Source: Brachycybe producta
Taxonomy: Eukaryota > Arthropoda > Diplopoda > Playtdesmida > Andrognathidae
Length of the DNA stretch: 64,000 nt
Direction of reading: 5' to 3'
Assembly: GCA_036925085.1 (NCBI GenBank)
Contig: JAUPFP010000005.1
Span: 2,341,001-2,405,000, forward strand
Part shown: positions 20,734-32,362 of the stretch, piece by piece
Layout of the letters: each line of letters begins with the position of its first letter
How positions within the stretch are numbered: position 1 is the first letter of the stretch
Position numbers and translations under genes: made by a program
Notes under the pieces: generated by a model
Database searches by the model: none
Told to the model about the DNA's origin: nothing
Seen by the model: the letters and a program-made list of their open reading frames with translations, nothing else

Positions 20734-21236
20734 AACGACGTAAGAGCCAACACTCAGACGACGTAAGAGCCAACAATCAGACGACGGAAGAGCCAATAAT
20801 CAGACAACGTAAAAGCCAACAATCAGACGACGTGAGAGCCAACAATCGGACGACGTGAGAGCCAACAATCAGACGACGTGAGAGCCAACAATCAGACGAC
20901 GTGAGAAAACAATCAGACGACGTAAGAGCCAACAATCAGACAACGTAAGAGCCAACAATCAGACAACGTAAGAGCCAACAATCAGACGTAAGAGCCAACA
21001 ATCAGACGACGTAAGAGCCAACAATCAGACGTAAGAGCCAACAATCAGACGACGTAAGAGCCAACAATCAGATGACGTAAGAGCCAACAATCAGACGACG
21101 TAAGAGCCAACAATCAGACGACGTAAAAGCCAACAATCAGACGACGTAAGAGCCAACAATCAGACGACGTAAGAGCCAACAATCAGACGACGTAAGAGCC
21201 AACAATCAGACAACGTAAGAGCCAACAAACAGATGA
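20734..21236. repeat. 23-bp tandem array (about 22 units)
   Basis: The unit AGACGACGTAAGAGCCAACA plus ATC repeats with a few units shortened to 18-19 bp. It lies directly at the 5' side of the minus-strand LINE, so it may be part of that LINE's 5' untranslated region. Confidence 0.93.
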
Positions 21237-22521
21237 TGAAAAACGAAGGTAATGATGATAGTGAGGCCGCCACACACCATTATAGCATGCAAAGGCTTAA
21301 AGAGAGATTAACAACTCTAGAAGCTCTTCATCACAGAAATCAACCCAGCCCAATCCAATAACATCCGACCCAAATAGATTGAATTTGATTTAAATAACTT
21401 TTGAGATTATTTTCCTGTTTTCTTTCTTTTTCTTCCAACTAATCCTCATGGATTTAACAAAGACAGTATACCACCGACTACTCTCTCAACTTCCTTTCTC
21501 CAAAAAAAAAAAAGAAGTCAACCACGTGGCTAAAAAGAAGACTCCTTTGATCACTTTGTTCTTTCATCAAGTCATTCATTTCCCATTTTAAACGACCCAA
21601 ACGGTTATAAAATTCGAGTTCCTAAGCACCAAAAAGGCCAAGAGACGCTCAAATTTACACAATCAGCCTCTCTTTTACTTGAAAAACGATTCAGAAAGAG
21701 ATCGAATTAATAATCAAATAATAACAATAGCCGCCCCCTTTCTTACGACTTGGTTGGCTTGGCCATGACTGAGCAAGATGGCGACTCCATTGTACCAATA
21801 AAACGATAAGATTTTATATTGATACTTGCCATAAGTTATACAAAGCACTAGATTAAAACCTTGTAAAATGCAAATAAGAGAGGCTGACGAATAATTTAAC
21901 ACACCAAACCAAAACAAATATTAACTTTGATATACAACGATAATATACAATAACATATTATAAAACCGAAGTCGAAAAACACACAAACAAAGGAGACGAA
22001 GAGAGAGAGAGCGTCCAACCCATCCTACTCTCATGTGTTTTAAAAAATGTTTGCAAAAATGCATCGTTCTTCTGCTCTTTTCTCTTCTTTCCAAATCCTT
22101 TTCATTTCTTCTTCTCTCTTTCCACTTGTCTTGATTGTCTTTCTTTCTTGCCCATATAGAATAGTATATTTTAATACTATTTTATTCTCTTTGGTGTCAA
22201 ATTGCCTTCAATTTCAATTTCAGTTTAAATTCCATTTCATTTCTTTTTTCTTCTCTCTTGAGCCAAGACTTAAAATTAAATTAAATTAAAATAAATATTA
22301 AATTTCCTTTACTGCATTCTACCTTCATTCTACTTTTCATCTACTTGGTCCCTCTGGGAAATTCTCTGCCAGCCACAACTTCTGCACGTTTACCCTTACC
22401 TTTACCTTTATCTAACCTCTTTGCACTCCGAGTTGTGGGCTTTGTCGGGTTTTTGGACGTGGCACTTTTTCACACAGGGGGACTCTCTTTAATTCTCTAC
22501 TAGGCCATTGATCTTGCTGGG
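21237..22521. other. Region without recognised gene
   Basis: This is AT-rich, with T/C-rich stretches at 22060-22260. The block at 22430-22520 is less AT-rich and leads into the coding-like stretch that starts at 22522. No promoter or exon is identified. Confidence 0.4.
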
Positions 22522-23457
22522 ATGAAAGAGAACCAGTGTGACGTGTATCGGAAGAGATGGATGCTGAGGGAAGAAGAAACAATGGCAGCCATTATGGACA
22601 AGGTGCAGCACAAGGGGCTCAAGGGGGCCGAGCTGACAGACTACAAGACCAAGACCTTTCTGAAGGAATTCGCGTGACTGAAGTCATCAGTTCTGGAGGA
22701 GCTGCAGCAAGAAGTGAAAGAGGTGGTGAGAGACTCCTTCAAGAGGAAAGCGGCGGCCAACGAAAGACGAGAGGCAAGAAGGGCCACAGTAGCAGCAAAG
22801 AGGAAGGCAACACAGGCAAGCAGCGATTCCATCTCAGAGGCGGCCGGGACCAACGGCGATGACAAAGGCACAGACAACACGGATAAGGAAGTGATGATTT
22901 TGGAACCAGCGGCCTCTCCAGCACCCAAAATGATGGCAGTGGCAATGGCAGATGCAAAGACTCCACCAGCAACAAGGAAGGGGAATCTTAGCGGGGTTCA
23001 CCAGACAATGGCATGGGTGTGGACAATAAGGGCGAAACGAGAATGGAACCAGAGGAGGAGGGTGCAACAACAATGCAAAAAGACAGCAGGGACCATTTCA
23101 ACTTGGATTCTACTTCCCTACTCCGAAGGGCATTTCAGCATGTGGAGGAAATCCGGAGGGCAACATCCAGGAAGATTGGAAACAAGCTCTCATTCCTCAT
23201 GAAAGACCAGGTCGAGGTAACCACTGCGGTGGATGCAATGCTGAAGGCATTCATTGTTTTGCAGGATCGGCTGCGACGGCCGCACCAAGAGCGTTCAGAA
23301 GTTGAGGTACTATGGAATGACGGCAGACGGACCACTGAGCACAGAGGGAAGAGGCCAACAGCACCAGTCACACAACGAAAAGAGCGGCTACAGGAGGGGC
23401 AAGAGGGACAATGTCAACAGGAACAGCACCAGCAGGAAAGCACTGGGACCGACAGGT
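22522..23457 (+). pseudogene. Degraded charged ORF (retroelement ORF1/gag-like), unidentified
   Basis: A frame opens with MKENQCDVYRKRWMLREEET, stops at TGA near 22676 and resumes in other frames. It is rich in Lys/Arg/Glu/Ala (KRKAAANERREARRAT), then has an SFLMKDQVEVTTAVDAMLKA amphipathic segment and a Gln/Arg/Gly tail. GC content and codon-like composition stand out from the AT-rich surroundings. I do not recognise the family; a basic nucleic-acid-binding ORF1 or gag is my guess. Confidence 0.4.
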
Positions 23458-23462
23458 GACAG

Positions 23463-24000
23463 AAAGGCTTTGTAACAGTAGGACAGAAGCTAAATCATCA
23501 TCTGTTGCACTTAGCTTTACTTCCATTTCTGTTATTTTATTTAAGCAGTTGAAAAATGATGTCATATACTCAAGAACATTTGTTTCACCTTTCATTTTTA
23601 AGTTTAATAAGTCCATTATTAAGGCAATTCTTTGTGCAGGTCTATTAGAAACATGCATGTCCTCCAGTGCAGACCACACTTAAGCAGATGTGTCGAATGA
23701 TTTCACTTGTGTTAATTGTTCATCACTGAGTGTGAGTAGTATATCAGCTCTAGCAGTTAAGTCTTGTTTCCCATTCCTCAATTTTTTCTGTATTTGTTGC
23801 AGTTAAAATTGGTTTAGGAAATTTGCCATTTACATACTTGATTCGTCCAGATTTGTGGAGTAAGCATTCCATGTGTAATTTCCAACAGTCATAAATTCAT
23901 AATTGTCCTGCATGAGTTGCTTAATTTTGAACATTTCTTGATTCATGTTTGTGAGTAGACTGGTGGTGGAGTTGTCCCTTTTGTTCGTCAGTCGACTTGT
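23463..24000 (-). pseudogene. Copia-type gag remnant (UBN2-like)
   Basis: The minus strand reads MQDNYEFMTVGNYTWNAY, interrupted, then VWSALEDMHVSNRPAQRIAL, LNLKMKGETNVLEYMTSFFN and EMEVKLSATDDDLASVLLLQ. This is the layout of the Copia gag/UBN2 region, with stops at several points. No pol or LTR was found beside it. Confidence 0.65.
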
Positions 24001-24589
24001 ACTTTTTTTGTTTTTTGTTACATGCTAAAATGCTGTAACATGTAACAAGCCTATATATTGTTTTGTATACTATACACTATTATTTCTATTAGTATTATTT
24101 CTTTAGAATTATTATTTCTTTGCATTTTTTTGTTTTTAACCTGAAAAAACACTTGAACAACTTTTATATGTAATAAAAACATCCCCTCTTTGGACTCAAA
24201 AGACCCCTCCTCAAAAGACCCCTGAGGCACAAACTAAAATAAAAATAAAAAGAGGGATAGCAGAAAACTAACTGGCATGTTTTTGACCCAGTTCAGGTAC
24301 ATCATTACTCTCCCCAACTAGTTACTAGGAGACATATGCTTTAAACATTTCCCTCATTATATAACTTATAAAATGCCCCACTATGATAACACTACCCCAA
24401 TATAGGCCTAAACTGAAAACTAATAGTAAAATTGCATAAACAAACATGTCTGTCAAGAATTAACCAGACAAATAACTCAAGATTGTAGCTAACACTGTAA
24501 GACCACCTCCCACCCACCCACCTCCAAAAATATAACTTTAGACAACTAGAGGGCTAATGATGTATTCAATTCAATTCAATTAGATACAC
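24001..24589. other. Region without recognised gene
   Basis: AT-rich, with no significant frames. It ends at an (ATTCA)-type short repeat (24565-24582) that begins the LINE tail. Confidence 0.4.
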
Positions 24590-24895
24590 GTGCAATCAGC
24601 TTAAAAGCCATGTGGCAGGGGGGATTGCTCCCAATGATAAGTGATTGTCATTATTTAAAAATAAGACATCATCACGAAATTGAAATCATCCTAACAAAGA
24701 ACTATTCACAGGAAGTCTAACAACATTAGGAATAAAAGACCAAAAATATGCATCAGTGCCAGCCATTAATTCTTTGAAAGTCTTTGAATGCCCAAATCTA
24801 CCTTTATGAGGATTTCTAGTTAGTAAACCATTAAGCAGAGTAATGTTATCATCAGACAGCAAACGTCCCGGAAAAGCGAGGCTTTGCTCATTTCT

Positions 24896-25575
24896 TCAGA
24901 CTGCTAATGTTTCCCATTCTAGCTCTTGAAGCATAGATACGCTGTCAGTATATGCATACCGTCCCTTTACAAATCTTGCAGTCCTATGCTGCACCATTTC
25001 TATTTCTTGTTTTAGGTTATTTCTAAATGGGCTCCAAATTGGGGAAAGGGTAAGAGTAAAGTAGCAGACCTTCTTTACATTTTCATTACAATGTGTAAGG
25101 GTGCGTTGGACAATATGATCTTTCCAAAGCATGTCTTTGGACAAGGTTAAGCCAAGATATTTAATGAAATTAGCAGAACATCTCCCATTGTATAATCTGC
25201 CATGCAAGATTCTCGCTTTCGCGAAACTCGCATAACATTGCATTTACTCCTATTCAGTTGTAAATGCCACTCAGAGCACCATTCTTCAACACTGTCTAGA
25301 TCTCTTTGGAGGACTTCACTATCCTCATTATCCCTAATCCTCCTGTACACAACAGCATCATCTGCAAACAAGCGCATTGTACTGTTGCATCTATCTGCCA
25401 GATCATTAATGAACAGAAGGAAAAGTAGTGGTCCAAGAATGCTACCCTGAGGTACACCAGATGTTACTTTAGCCCAGTCCGACACACCACCATCAAATAG
25501 GACTCGCTGTTGTCTATTTGATAAGAATGATGATGTCCATGAAATTACTTGTTTATTTAAGTTAAAAGTCACCAT
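24896..25575 (-). pseudogene. CR1 LINE RT, catalytic box to thumb
   Basis: Two overlapping frames hold SGVPQGSILGPLLFLLFIND, RLFADDAVVYRRI (the ADD catalytic pair), EWHLQLNRSKCNVMRVSR, then KYLGLTLSKDMLWKDHI and QHRTARFVKGRYAY. The frameshift lies near 25200. Confidence 0.88.
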
Positions 25576-25744
25576 TCTTTTAATTAGTTAACAGTTCTTT
25601 AATTTGCTTTTGCAAAATCTAAAAATACCAAGTGAAACTCGCCCTTACTATCCAAGTGCTAACTGGGTATCACATGATCTGCCTTTTCGAAAACCATGCT
25701 GGTTTTCATGAATTAATTTATGGGTTTTTAAATGCTTGATTGTA

Positions 25745-26311
25745 TTAGAGTAAATTACATGCTCGAGTCTTACATACAATGGAGGTTAGAGAAATGGGTC
25801 TATAGTTCTTTGGACAATGTTTATCTCCTGTTTTAAAAATTGGGCAGATATTTGCTTGCCTCCATGCCATAGGTGGTATGCTGCTATCAAGGGAATCTTG
25901 GAAAAGTTTACTTAAAAAAGGGCTAACTTCTGTGGCCATCTCCTTTAGCAAATGTGATGAAATTTCATCTGGACCAGCAGATTTATTAACATCTAGATTA
26001 TAAAGCAAATTTTGTAATCCAGTGGAGTTTATAATTATGTGAGGCATGACATGAGATAAGGTGCCAAGTTGAGGTTCCTCATCGCCATTATTAGCATGAA
26101 AGACACTTTGGAAATAGTCATTAAGTGTGTTTGCAATAACCTGCTTGTTTGTACAGACAGCACCATGTGGTATTATAATGGAAGTTATATTATTTGGAAT
26201 TTTGTTGAGAGATTTTACATATTTCCAGAACAACTTGGGATTTTTATGGAGTGATACCCCTAAGACATTATTAGTAAAGTTCAAGTGTTCCTTTTTAAGC
26301 AAATTTTTCAC
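25745..26311 (-). pseudogene. CR1 LINE RT, N-terminal blocks
   Basis: The frame contains NPKLFWKYVKSLN, DVNKSAGPDEISSHLLKEMA and NICPIFKTGDKHCPKNYRPI, then SLTSIVCK. Motif A is lost to frameshift and stops at 25575-25745. Confidence 0.85.
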
Positions 26312-26555
26312 AAGATGTCACTGGGAATTAAATTGCAATTTAAGTGTCATCCATGTTCATTTTCATTTTAGATATAAATTTGCATTGTTTACGAAAAGCG
26401 CGGCATATCTCAGTGGTGTACCAAATTGGTTCCATGCTTGATTTTACATTTTTGCATGGCATGAATTTATTTATGCCATCAAAAATGACATTAACAAACA
26501 GTGACCACTGTTGGTTTACGTCTTTTGATAGTCCACTTTTATTGTTGTTCATTTG

Positions 26556-27230
26556 TTACAAAAAGTTTAAAATTAGCCCAATCAGCTTTATTGTATTGAA
26601 GACTTTTTGGGGAGCTGATTGGAGTTTTTCAAATTGGGTGACAAATTCTAAGTAAATCATTTTGTGATTGCTTATGCCATCAGCAATTTCAATTGATTTG
26701 ACATTTTCTGGAGTGTTCGTAAAAACTAGATCTAGAATATTAGCTGTTGTATTGGTGCAGCGTGTAGGAGTTTGCACTAGTTGATCCAGGGAATATGTGC
26801 ATACACCGTCAAGTAGTATATCTATTAATTTATTGCTAGGGCATTGGGAGTCAACAGTATATTTTTTCCAATTTATTCCAGGAAGGTTAAAATCCCCATC
26901 AATGAGAACTGATGCATGTTTGTGGACAGAAAATAAGGAATCTAAACATTTTCTAAATTGGAATAATTCCTTGTCATTTGAAGGTGGGCGATAGAATGAA
27001 AATAAGAAATTTTTTCTTCCATTATGAAGTGAGATGCTACAACAAACTGCCTCACAATGACCTTTATAATGGAATTCTCTTTTTGATGTTAGGTTTTTAT
27101 TGATAGCAAGAAATACACCTCCACCTTTGGTTACGTTACGATCAAAGATAATGTCGGGATTGTAGCTTTCTATGGCTTCTCTAAACTGAATTACTTTATT
27201 TTTTATACTTCTGCAATTGATTATTAACAT
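26556..27230 (-). pseudogene. CR1 LINE endonuclease domain
   Basis: The motifs LIINCRSIKNKV, GGGVFLAINK, FYRPPSND, VLIDGDFNLPGINW and GISNHKMIYL mark an EEP endonuclease. A segment after SYNPDIIF that should hold the ICETWL-type Glu is deleted, so the copy is inactive. Confidence 0.85.
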
Positions 27231-27426
27231 TTTTAAGGATTTATTTATAGGCTTGTTTTCCTTGTTGGTCAGAGAAATTGTCTTAGAAGAAATTTTCTTG
27301 TTAGAAAATTGGGTTTCTTTTCAGATAACTATTTTGGGTACAGTAACTAGATTTGATTTCTTCCTAGAATCAGGGCATTTAGTAATTCTACCTTTAGTAA
27401 TGTCTACTTTTAAAAGACCAATCCAT

Positions 27427-28162
27427 TGTAATGCCCCGACTGGATCGTTACAATACACGGCAAGTAAAAATACAAAACTTCTCCACTTACCGGTGACCAA
27501 GCTCCGACACGACTGCACCTGTAGCCGCCTCTTATGGTTAAACCCCTTGGGTAGTGCCGGCACGGAGCTTCCTTGACGGTAACACACAATGCATAACGCT
27601 GCCTCGCCGAGACGACACGATTTACCGGCCGATAAAAGACGGAGATGGACGGTGGTGTTTTTCCCCAAGCCGGAAAACCCACCCTCCCACGGTAAATCCC
27701 CAATAAAAAACACGGACACAAGTACAAGTGATGAAATAGTGTTCAATCACACTTACGTCAAATAATTATGGCAATGGTTATTTACAGAACTGGCTGGACA
27801 CTTTGTCCAGCCAGGCAGTATACAAAGCAAAGGCACAAGACCAAAAAGCCAAACGAAGAAGACCAAACGCCGGACAGTGGAGGTCTCCTTGACCTCCACC
27901 CACAGGTCTTTACAGGTCTTTAGCTCACAACACACTGCCCAGATCCTGTGGCTGACCAGGCCACAGGAAACCTCCAGGCAACTCCACCTGGAGGGGACAG
28001 AGGTCACTTCTGACCTCTCACCCATTGACTTCATGGTGAGAGGTCTCCTGGCACCAAAATGGCATCCATCCTAACAGCCTACTGTAGCTGTCAGGCAGAC
28101 CACCATAGGAAATTCGTCTGCTCCATCAAAATTTTTCTAATGAACCAGACCAGGTTGCCACA
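27427..28162. mobile_element. Solo LTR, diverged relative of the Gypsy LTR at 39871
   Basis: The start TGTAATGCCCCGACTGGATC and then GTTACAATAC parallels the Gypsy LTR start TGTAACGACCCGACTTGGTC. Internal words GGGTAGTGCCGG and ACACGGACACA also align in order. The end CAGACCAGGTTGCCACA resembles CAGAACTGGGTCGTCACA. Only a CAT triplet repeats at the flanks, so the target duplication is worn or the right end is a few bases off. Confidence 0.7.
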
Positions 28163-28272
28163 CATCATAACAATTAATTCCTATGGCCCACAATATTAGC
28201 CACATTGTCAAAATTTACCCAGCACATTAATTGGAGTACCAATAACCCAAAATATTACAAAATAAAATGTAA

Positions 28273-28345
28273 CCAATAGGAAGCTGCCAGTGGATTTCTA
28301 TGAGAGAAAACATAAAAAGGCCAGCATTTTGGCATTAGAGATAAA
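28273..28345 (+). promoter_or_regulatory. CCAAT plus TATA module (promoter-like)
   Basis: AACCAATAGG is followed about 39 bases later by CATAAAAAGGCCAGCATTTT and then GGC. The same arrangement occurs at 56881-56945. The likeness suggests a core promoter carried by a repeat family. The transcribed product is not identified. Confidence 0.35.
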
Positions 28346-29560
28346 CTACACCTCTCATAGGGAACTGACTGGACCTCTGGACTCTGTAGGAGTTTCTTCA
28401 GCAGTACAGCCTTAAAGCCAAAGCAATGAACAGTGGTAATGAATCACTTGTGTTCTTTTTGGAGCTTCAGCAAAATAGAGAATGGAACACAATAGAACCA
28501 GTGGCTATAAGCCAACTGTGTTTAATTGGTGAACTGTTCTTCTAAATTGCAGCAACACATAGAACCTTGATCATTACACAATGGGTATCTATTGCAATTG
28601 GTGCAATGCTTGTATTTGCTGAGTCTCTTAGAACAGTTTCCAAAAATGATTACAGGAAGGTTTTGTAAGCATAACTGATATTTTGTACTATTTATTTTGT
28701 AATAACTGATTGAAATTAATGAAATACTTTAGAATTAAGATAGACATTAAACTTAAAATATTCACTTTGCATGAAAACATGTATATTGACTTATTTCAAA
28801 CATCTAAAATACCAGTACACTTTAATCTATCATTATTTAAATCAAATCAAAATCAAATTCAATAAATCATTTTGATAAACACAAACAGGTCTTCATTGGC
28901 CTTACATGACCCTTTGAAATTAGTTAGCTCTTCTCAAATAATAAAGGCACAGGCTGACAGAGAAGGGGTAAGTTTTAAAAAACGTTTCGAATTGCAGTGT
29001 TTAACGTTCGTGATTTTTCAATAATTCGAAACCGATCGAACGCAAATCTTACAATTCATTTAAATTTTTTTTAAAAAAAAAACGAGTGAAATATGTTTTG
29101 TTTTAAAGTAAAAAAACGTGATAGGCCCATAACCTGTTGAATTTTACATTTAAAGAAGACAATGTTGCTTCAAGTAAGTCACAAAACAGAATGAATATTC
29201 TTTATTTCGCTTTTGTTAAAATGATAAATGATCCACATTCCTTTAAACAAAGGGGTGAGTAGAGGGAAGTTGAGTATTAAAAACATTGAATTAAACTTGG
29301 GGTAAAGAATTTGGTCTCAACAGAGATACAATAATTTAAAGAAGAAAAAAAAGGTAATATAAAATTGACCCCTGTTAAAAAGGTTAACTTCAATTATTGT
29401 CTAATGTAACTGCTGTCAATCACATAATCCCATAATATGTCAATCATATGTTTGACCAATAAAACAATTAAAGAAATCCCAAATTAACCAATTACAGATA
29501 AGGAAAAAACAAAAATCAGAATATAGTTAAGAGGGTATGAAAGTAAAATAACATAAAAAA
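28346..29560. other. Region without recognised gene
   Basis: AT-rich DNA with no significant frame. I see no repeat structure apart from isolated A-runs and T-runs. Confidence 0.4.
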
Positions 29561-29564
29561 ATTC

Positions 29565-29690
29565 AGATTTAGTTTTCAAAACAGTCCAATAGATGGCGCT
29601 GTTGCAAATGCCATAAGAGTCCTGCAAAAAAAATTCAGAATTTGTTTCTATCAAACCCCAATAGATGGCGCCACACATTTTCTTTTTTCT
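29565..29690. repeat. About 62-bp direct duplication
   Basis: The block AAAAAATTCAGA to CCAATAGATGGCGC occurs twice in tandem with moderate divergence. Confidence 0.7.
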
Positions 29691-29750
29691 AACATTTTTG
29701 GAAAAAAATATTTTGAAAAGATTTTCTAAATACAAATACATGGTTTAATA

Positions 29751-30105
29751 AAATATAGAGTGAGTTAAGTTTTGTTACATATTTCTTAATTCTGAAAATT
29801 TTGTATTATTAACAATACATAGAGGATGGTATTGAAGCTTTTTCAAATATTTTTCACCATTATTTCTATTTTTAATACATATTATAAGTTGCTACTTTTT
29901 TATGTTGAATTCCCATAGACTTCAATGTTATTAAAAACTAAATATGGATTTCAAAAATATAGAGTGACATTTGTTTTGTTACATATTTCTCAATTCTGAA
30001 AATTTTGTATTATTAACAATACATAGAGGATGGTATTGAAGCTTTTTCAAATATTTTTCACCATTATTTCTATTTTTTGTATAATTATAAAGTGACCCCT
30101 TTTGC
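29751..30105. repeat. About 208-bp tandem duplication
   Basis: The block from ATATAGAGTGA through GTTACATATTTCT, ACATAGAGGATGGTATTGAA and CACCATTATTTCTATTTTT appears at 29753 and again at 29959 with few differences. Confidence 0.85.
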
Positions 30106-30129
30106 CATGTTAAATTACATAGGAATACA

Positions 30130-30330
30130 GTATGTATACAGTAGGTATATACTATATCTATTGGTTAAGCTATAATTGTGACATCATGTCCATAATTATC
30201 TATGTATATGACTTCACATCCATTGTTATCTACACATATATTTATAAAATAATTTATGATGTCATGTCCATACTAGTCTATGGCTATGATGTCATGTGCA
30301 TTATTACCTATATTTTTAGTGTCATACAAT
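30130..30330. repeat. Degenerate ATGTCAT/CTAT repeats
   Basis: Words such as GACATCATGTCCATAATTAT, then TATGATGTCATGTCCATACT and TATGATGTCATGTGCATTAT, recur about every 55-60 bases. Confidence 0.55.
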
Positions 30331-30544
30331 GGCAAATGGGCTGAAAAAATTTATGAAATATTTCTAAACCTTGTAAGGTTGTTAGCATAAATAAGCTATT
30401 TTGTAAGAGTTGCAATCATATGCAAGCCTTTCTGTGAGAATTGTAACGAATTTAAAGTTATTTTATAAGGTTTGCAAGCATCTACAAGTTTTTTTCTGTA
30501 AGGGTTACAAGGCTTTTCCGTAAAAGTTGTAAGGTTTTCCAGAG

Positions 30545-32362
30545 AGTTCGCAAGCCATTCAATAAGGTTTGCAAGCCATTCCATAAGGTTTGCAAGCCTT
30601 TCTGTAAGGTTTGCAAGCCTTTCCGTAAGGTTTGCAAGCCTTTCCGTAAGGTTTGCAAGCCTTTCCGTAAGGTTTACAAGCCTTTCCGTAATATTTGCAA
30701 GCCTTTCTGTAACATTTGCAAGCCTTTCTGTAACATTTGCAAGCCTTTCTGTAACATTTGCAAGCCTTTCTGTAACATTTGCAAGCCTTTCCGTAAGGTT
30801 TGCATGCCTTTCCGTAAGGTTTGCATGCCTTTCCGTAAGGTTTGCATGCCTTTCCGTAAGGTTTGCATGCCTTTCCATAAGGTTTGCAAGCCTTTCCATA
30901 AGGTTTACAAGCCTTTCTGTAATGTTTGCAAGCCTTTCCGTAAGGTTCACAAGCCATTCTGTAAGGTTTGCATGCCTATTCATAAGGTTTGCAAGCCATT
31001 ATGCAAGGTTTGCAAGCCTTTCTGTAAGGTTTGCAAGCCTTTCCGTAAGGTTTGCATGCCTTTCCGTAAGGTTTGCATGCCTTTCCGTAAGGTTTGCATG
31101 CCTTTCCGTAAGGTTTGCATGCCTTTCCGTAAGGTTTGCAAGCCATTATGCAAGGTTTGGAAGACATTCCGTAAGGTTTGCAAGCCTTTCTGTAAGGTTT
31201 GCATGCCTTTCCGTAAGGTTTGCATGCCTTTCCGTAACGTTTGCAAGCCATTCCGTAAGGTTTGCAAGCCATTCTGTAAGGTTTGCAGGCCTTTCCGTAA
31301 GGTTTGCAGGCCATTATGCAAGGTTTGGAAGAAATTCTGCAAGGTTTGCAAGCCACTTCGTATGGTTTGCAGGCCTTTCCGTAAGGTTTGCAGGCCATTC
31401 CGTAAGGTTTGCAGGCCTTTCCGTAAGGTTTGCAGGCCATTCCGTAAGGTTTGCAGGCCATTCCGTAAGGTTTGCAGGCCATTCCGTAAGGATTGCACCT
31501 TTCCGTAAGGTTTGCAGGCCTTTCCATAAGGTTTGCAAGAAGTTACACAAGGTTTGCAAGCCATTATGCAAAATTCGCAAGCCGTCCCATAAAGTTCGCA
31601 AGCTGTCCTGTAAGGTTCGCAAGTTGTCTCGTAAGGTTCGCAAGTCTTCCCGTAAGGTTCGCAAGTCTTCCCGTAAGGTTCGCACGTCTTCCCGTAAGGT
31701 TCGCAAGTCTTCCCGTAAGGTTCGCACATCTTCCCGTAAGGTACGCACGTCGTCCCGTAAGGTCTGCATGTCGTCTCGTAAGGTTTGCATGTTGTCCCGT
31801 AAGGTTCGCATGTTGTCCCGTAAGGTTCAAAAGCCATCCCGTAATGTTAGCAAGCTGTCAAGTAATGTTAGCAAGCCGTCCCGTAAGGTTAGCAAGCCGT
31901 CCCGTAAGGTTCGCAAGCCGTCCCGTAAGGTTCGCAAGCCGTCTTGTAAGGTTCGCAAGCCGTCCCGTAAGGTTCGCAAGCCGTCCCGTAAGGTTCGCAA
32001 GCCGTCCCGTAAGGTTCGCAAGCCGTCCCGTAAGGTTCGCAAGCCGACCCGTAAGGTTCGCAAGCCGTCCCGTAAGGTTCGCAAGCCGTCCCGTAAGGTT
32101 CGCAAGCCGTCCCGTAAGGTTAGCAAGCCGTCCCGTAAGGTTAGCAAGCCGTCCCGTAAGGTTAGCAAGCCGTCCCGTAATGTTAGCAAGCCGTCCCGTA
32201 AGTTTCGCAAGTTGTCCCGTAAGTTTCGCAAGTTGTCCCGTAAGTTTCGAAAGCCGTCCCGTAAGGTTCGCAAGCCGTCCCGTAAGGTTCGCAAGCCGTC
32301 CCGTAAGGTTCGCAAGCCGTCCCGTAATGTTAGCAAGCCGTCCCGTAAGGTTCGCAAGCTGT
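30545..32362. repeat. 21-bp tandem array, locus 3 (about 86 units, block-structured)
   Basis: The unit is AAGGTTTGCAAGCCTTTCCG plus T. Variants are grouped in runs: AACATTT units at about 30690-30790, GCATGCC runs, GCAGGCC runs, then from 31565 a second subfamily AAGGTTCGCAAGCCGTCCCG plus T, with AAGGTTAGC runs at 31850-31910 and 32110-32190. It is open in several frames on both strands only because 21 is divisible by three. Confidence 0.97.

Larger units (their letters stand above)
24590..27426 (-). mobile_element. CR1-type LINE, degenerate, split by a solo LTR at its 5' side
   Basis: The minus strand carries endonuclease (27230-26556) and RT in three frame pieces (26311-25745, 25575-25147, 25243-24896). 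The 3' region has GCCATGTGGCAGG words like the other CR1 ends in the window, and an ATTGA-type tail. The coding frame upstream of 27230 continues to 27426, where a solo LTR interrupts it. Confidence 0.8.

Noticed and set aside
20734-21236. Regular short repeats considered as a CRISPR array
   Set aside because: The units are contiguous with no unique spacers, and the genome is animal.
22047-22289. Ser/Phe-rich 80-residue frame, signal-peptide-like
   Set aside because: It comes from a T/C-rich tract; the hydrophobicity is compositional.
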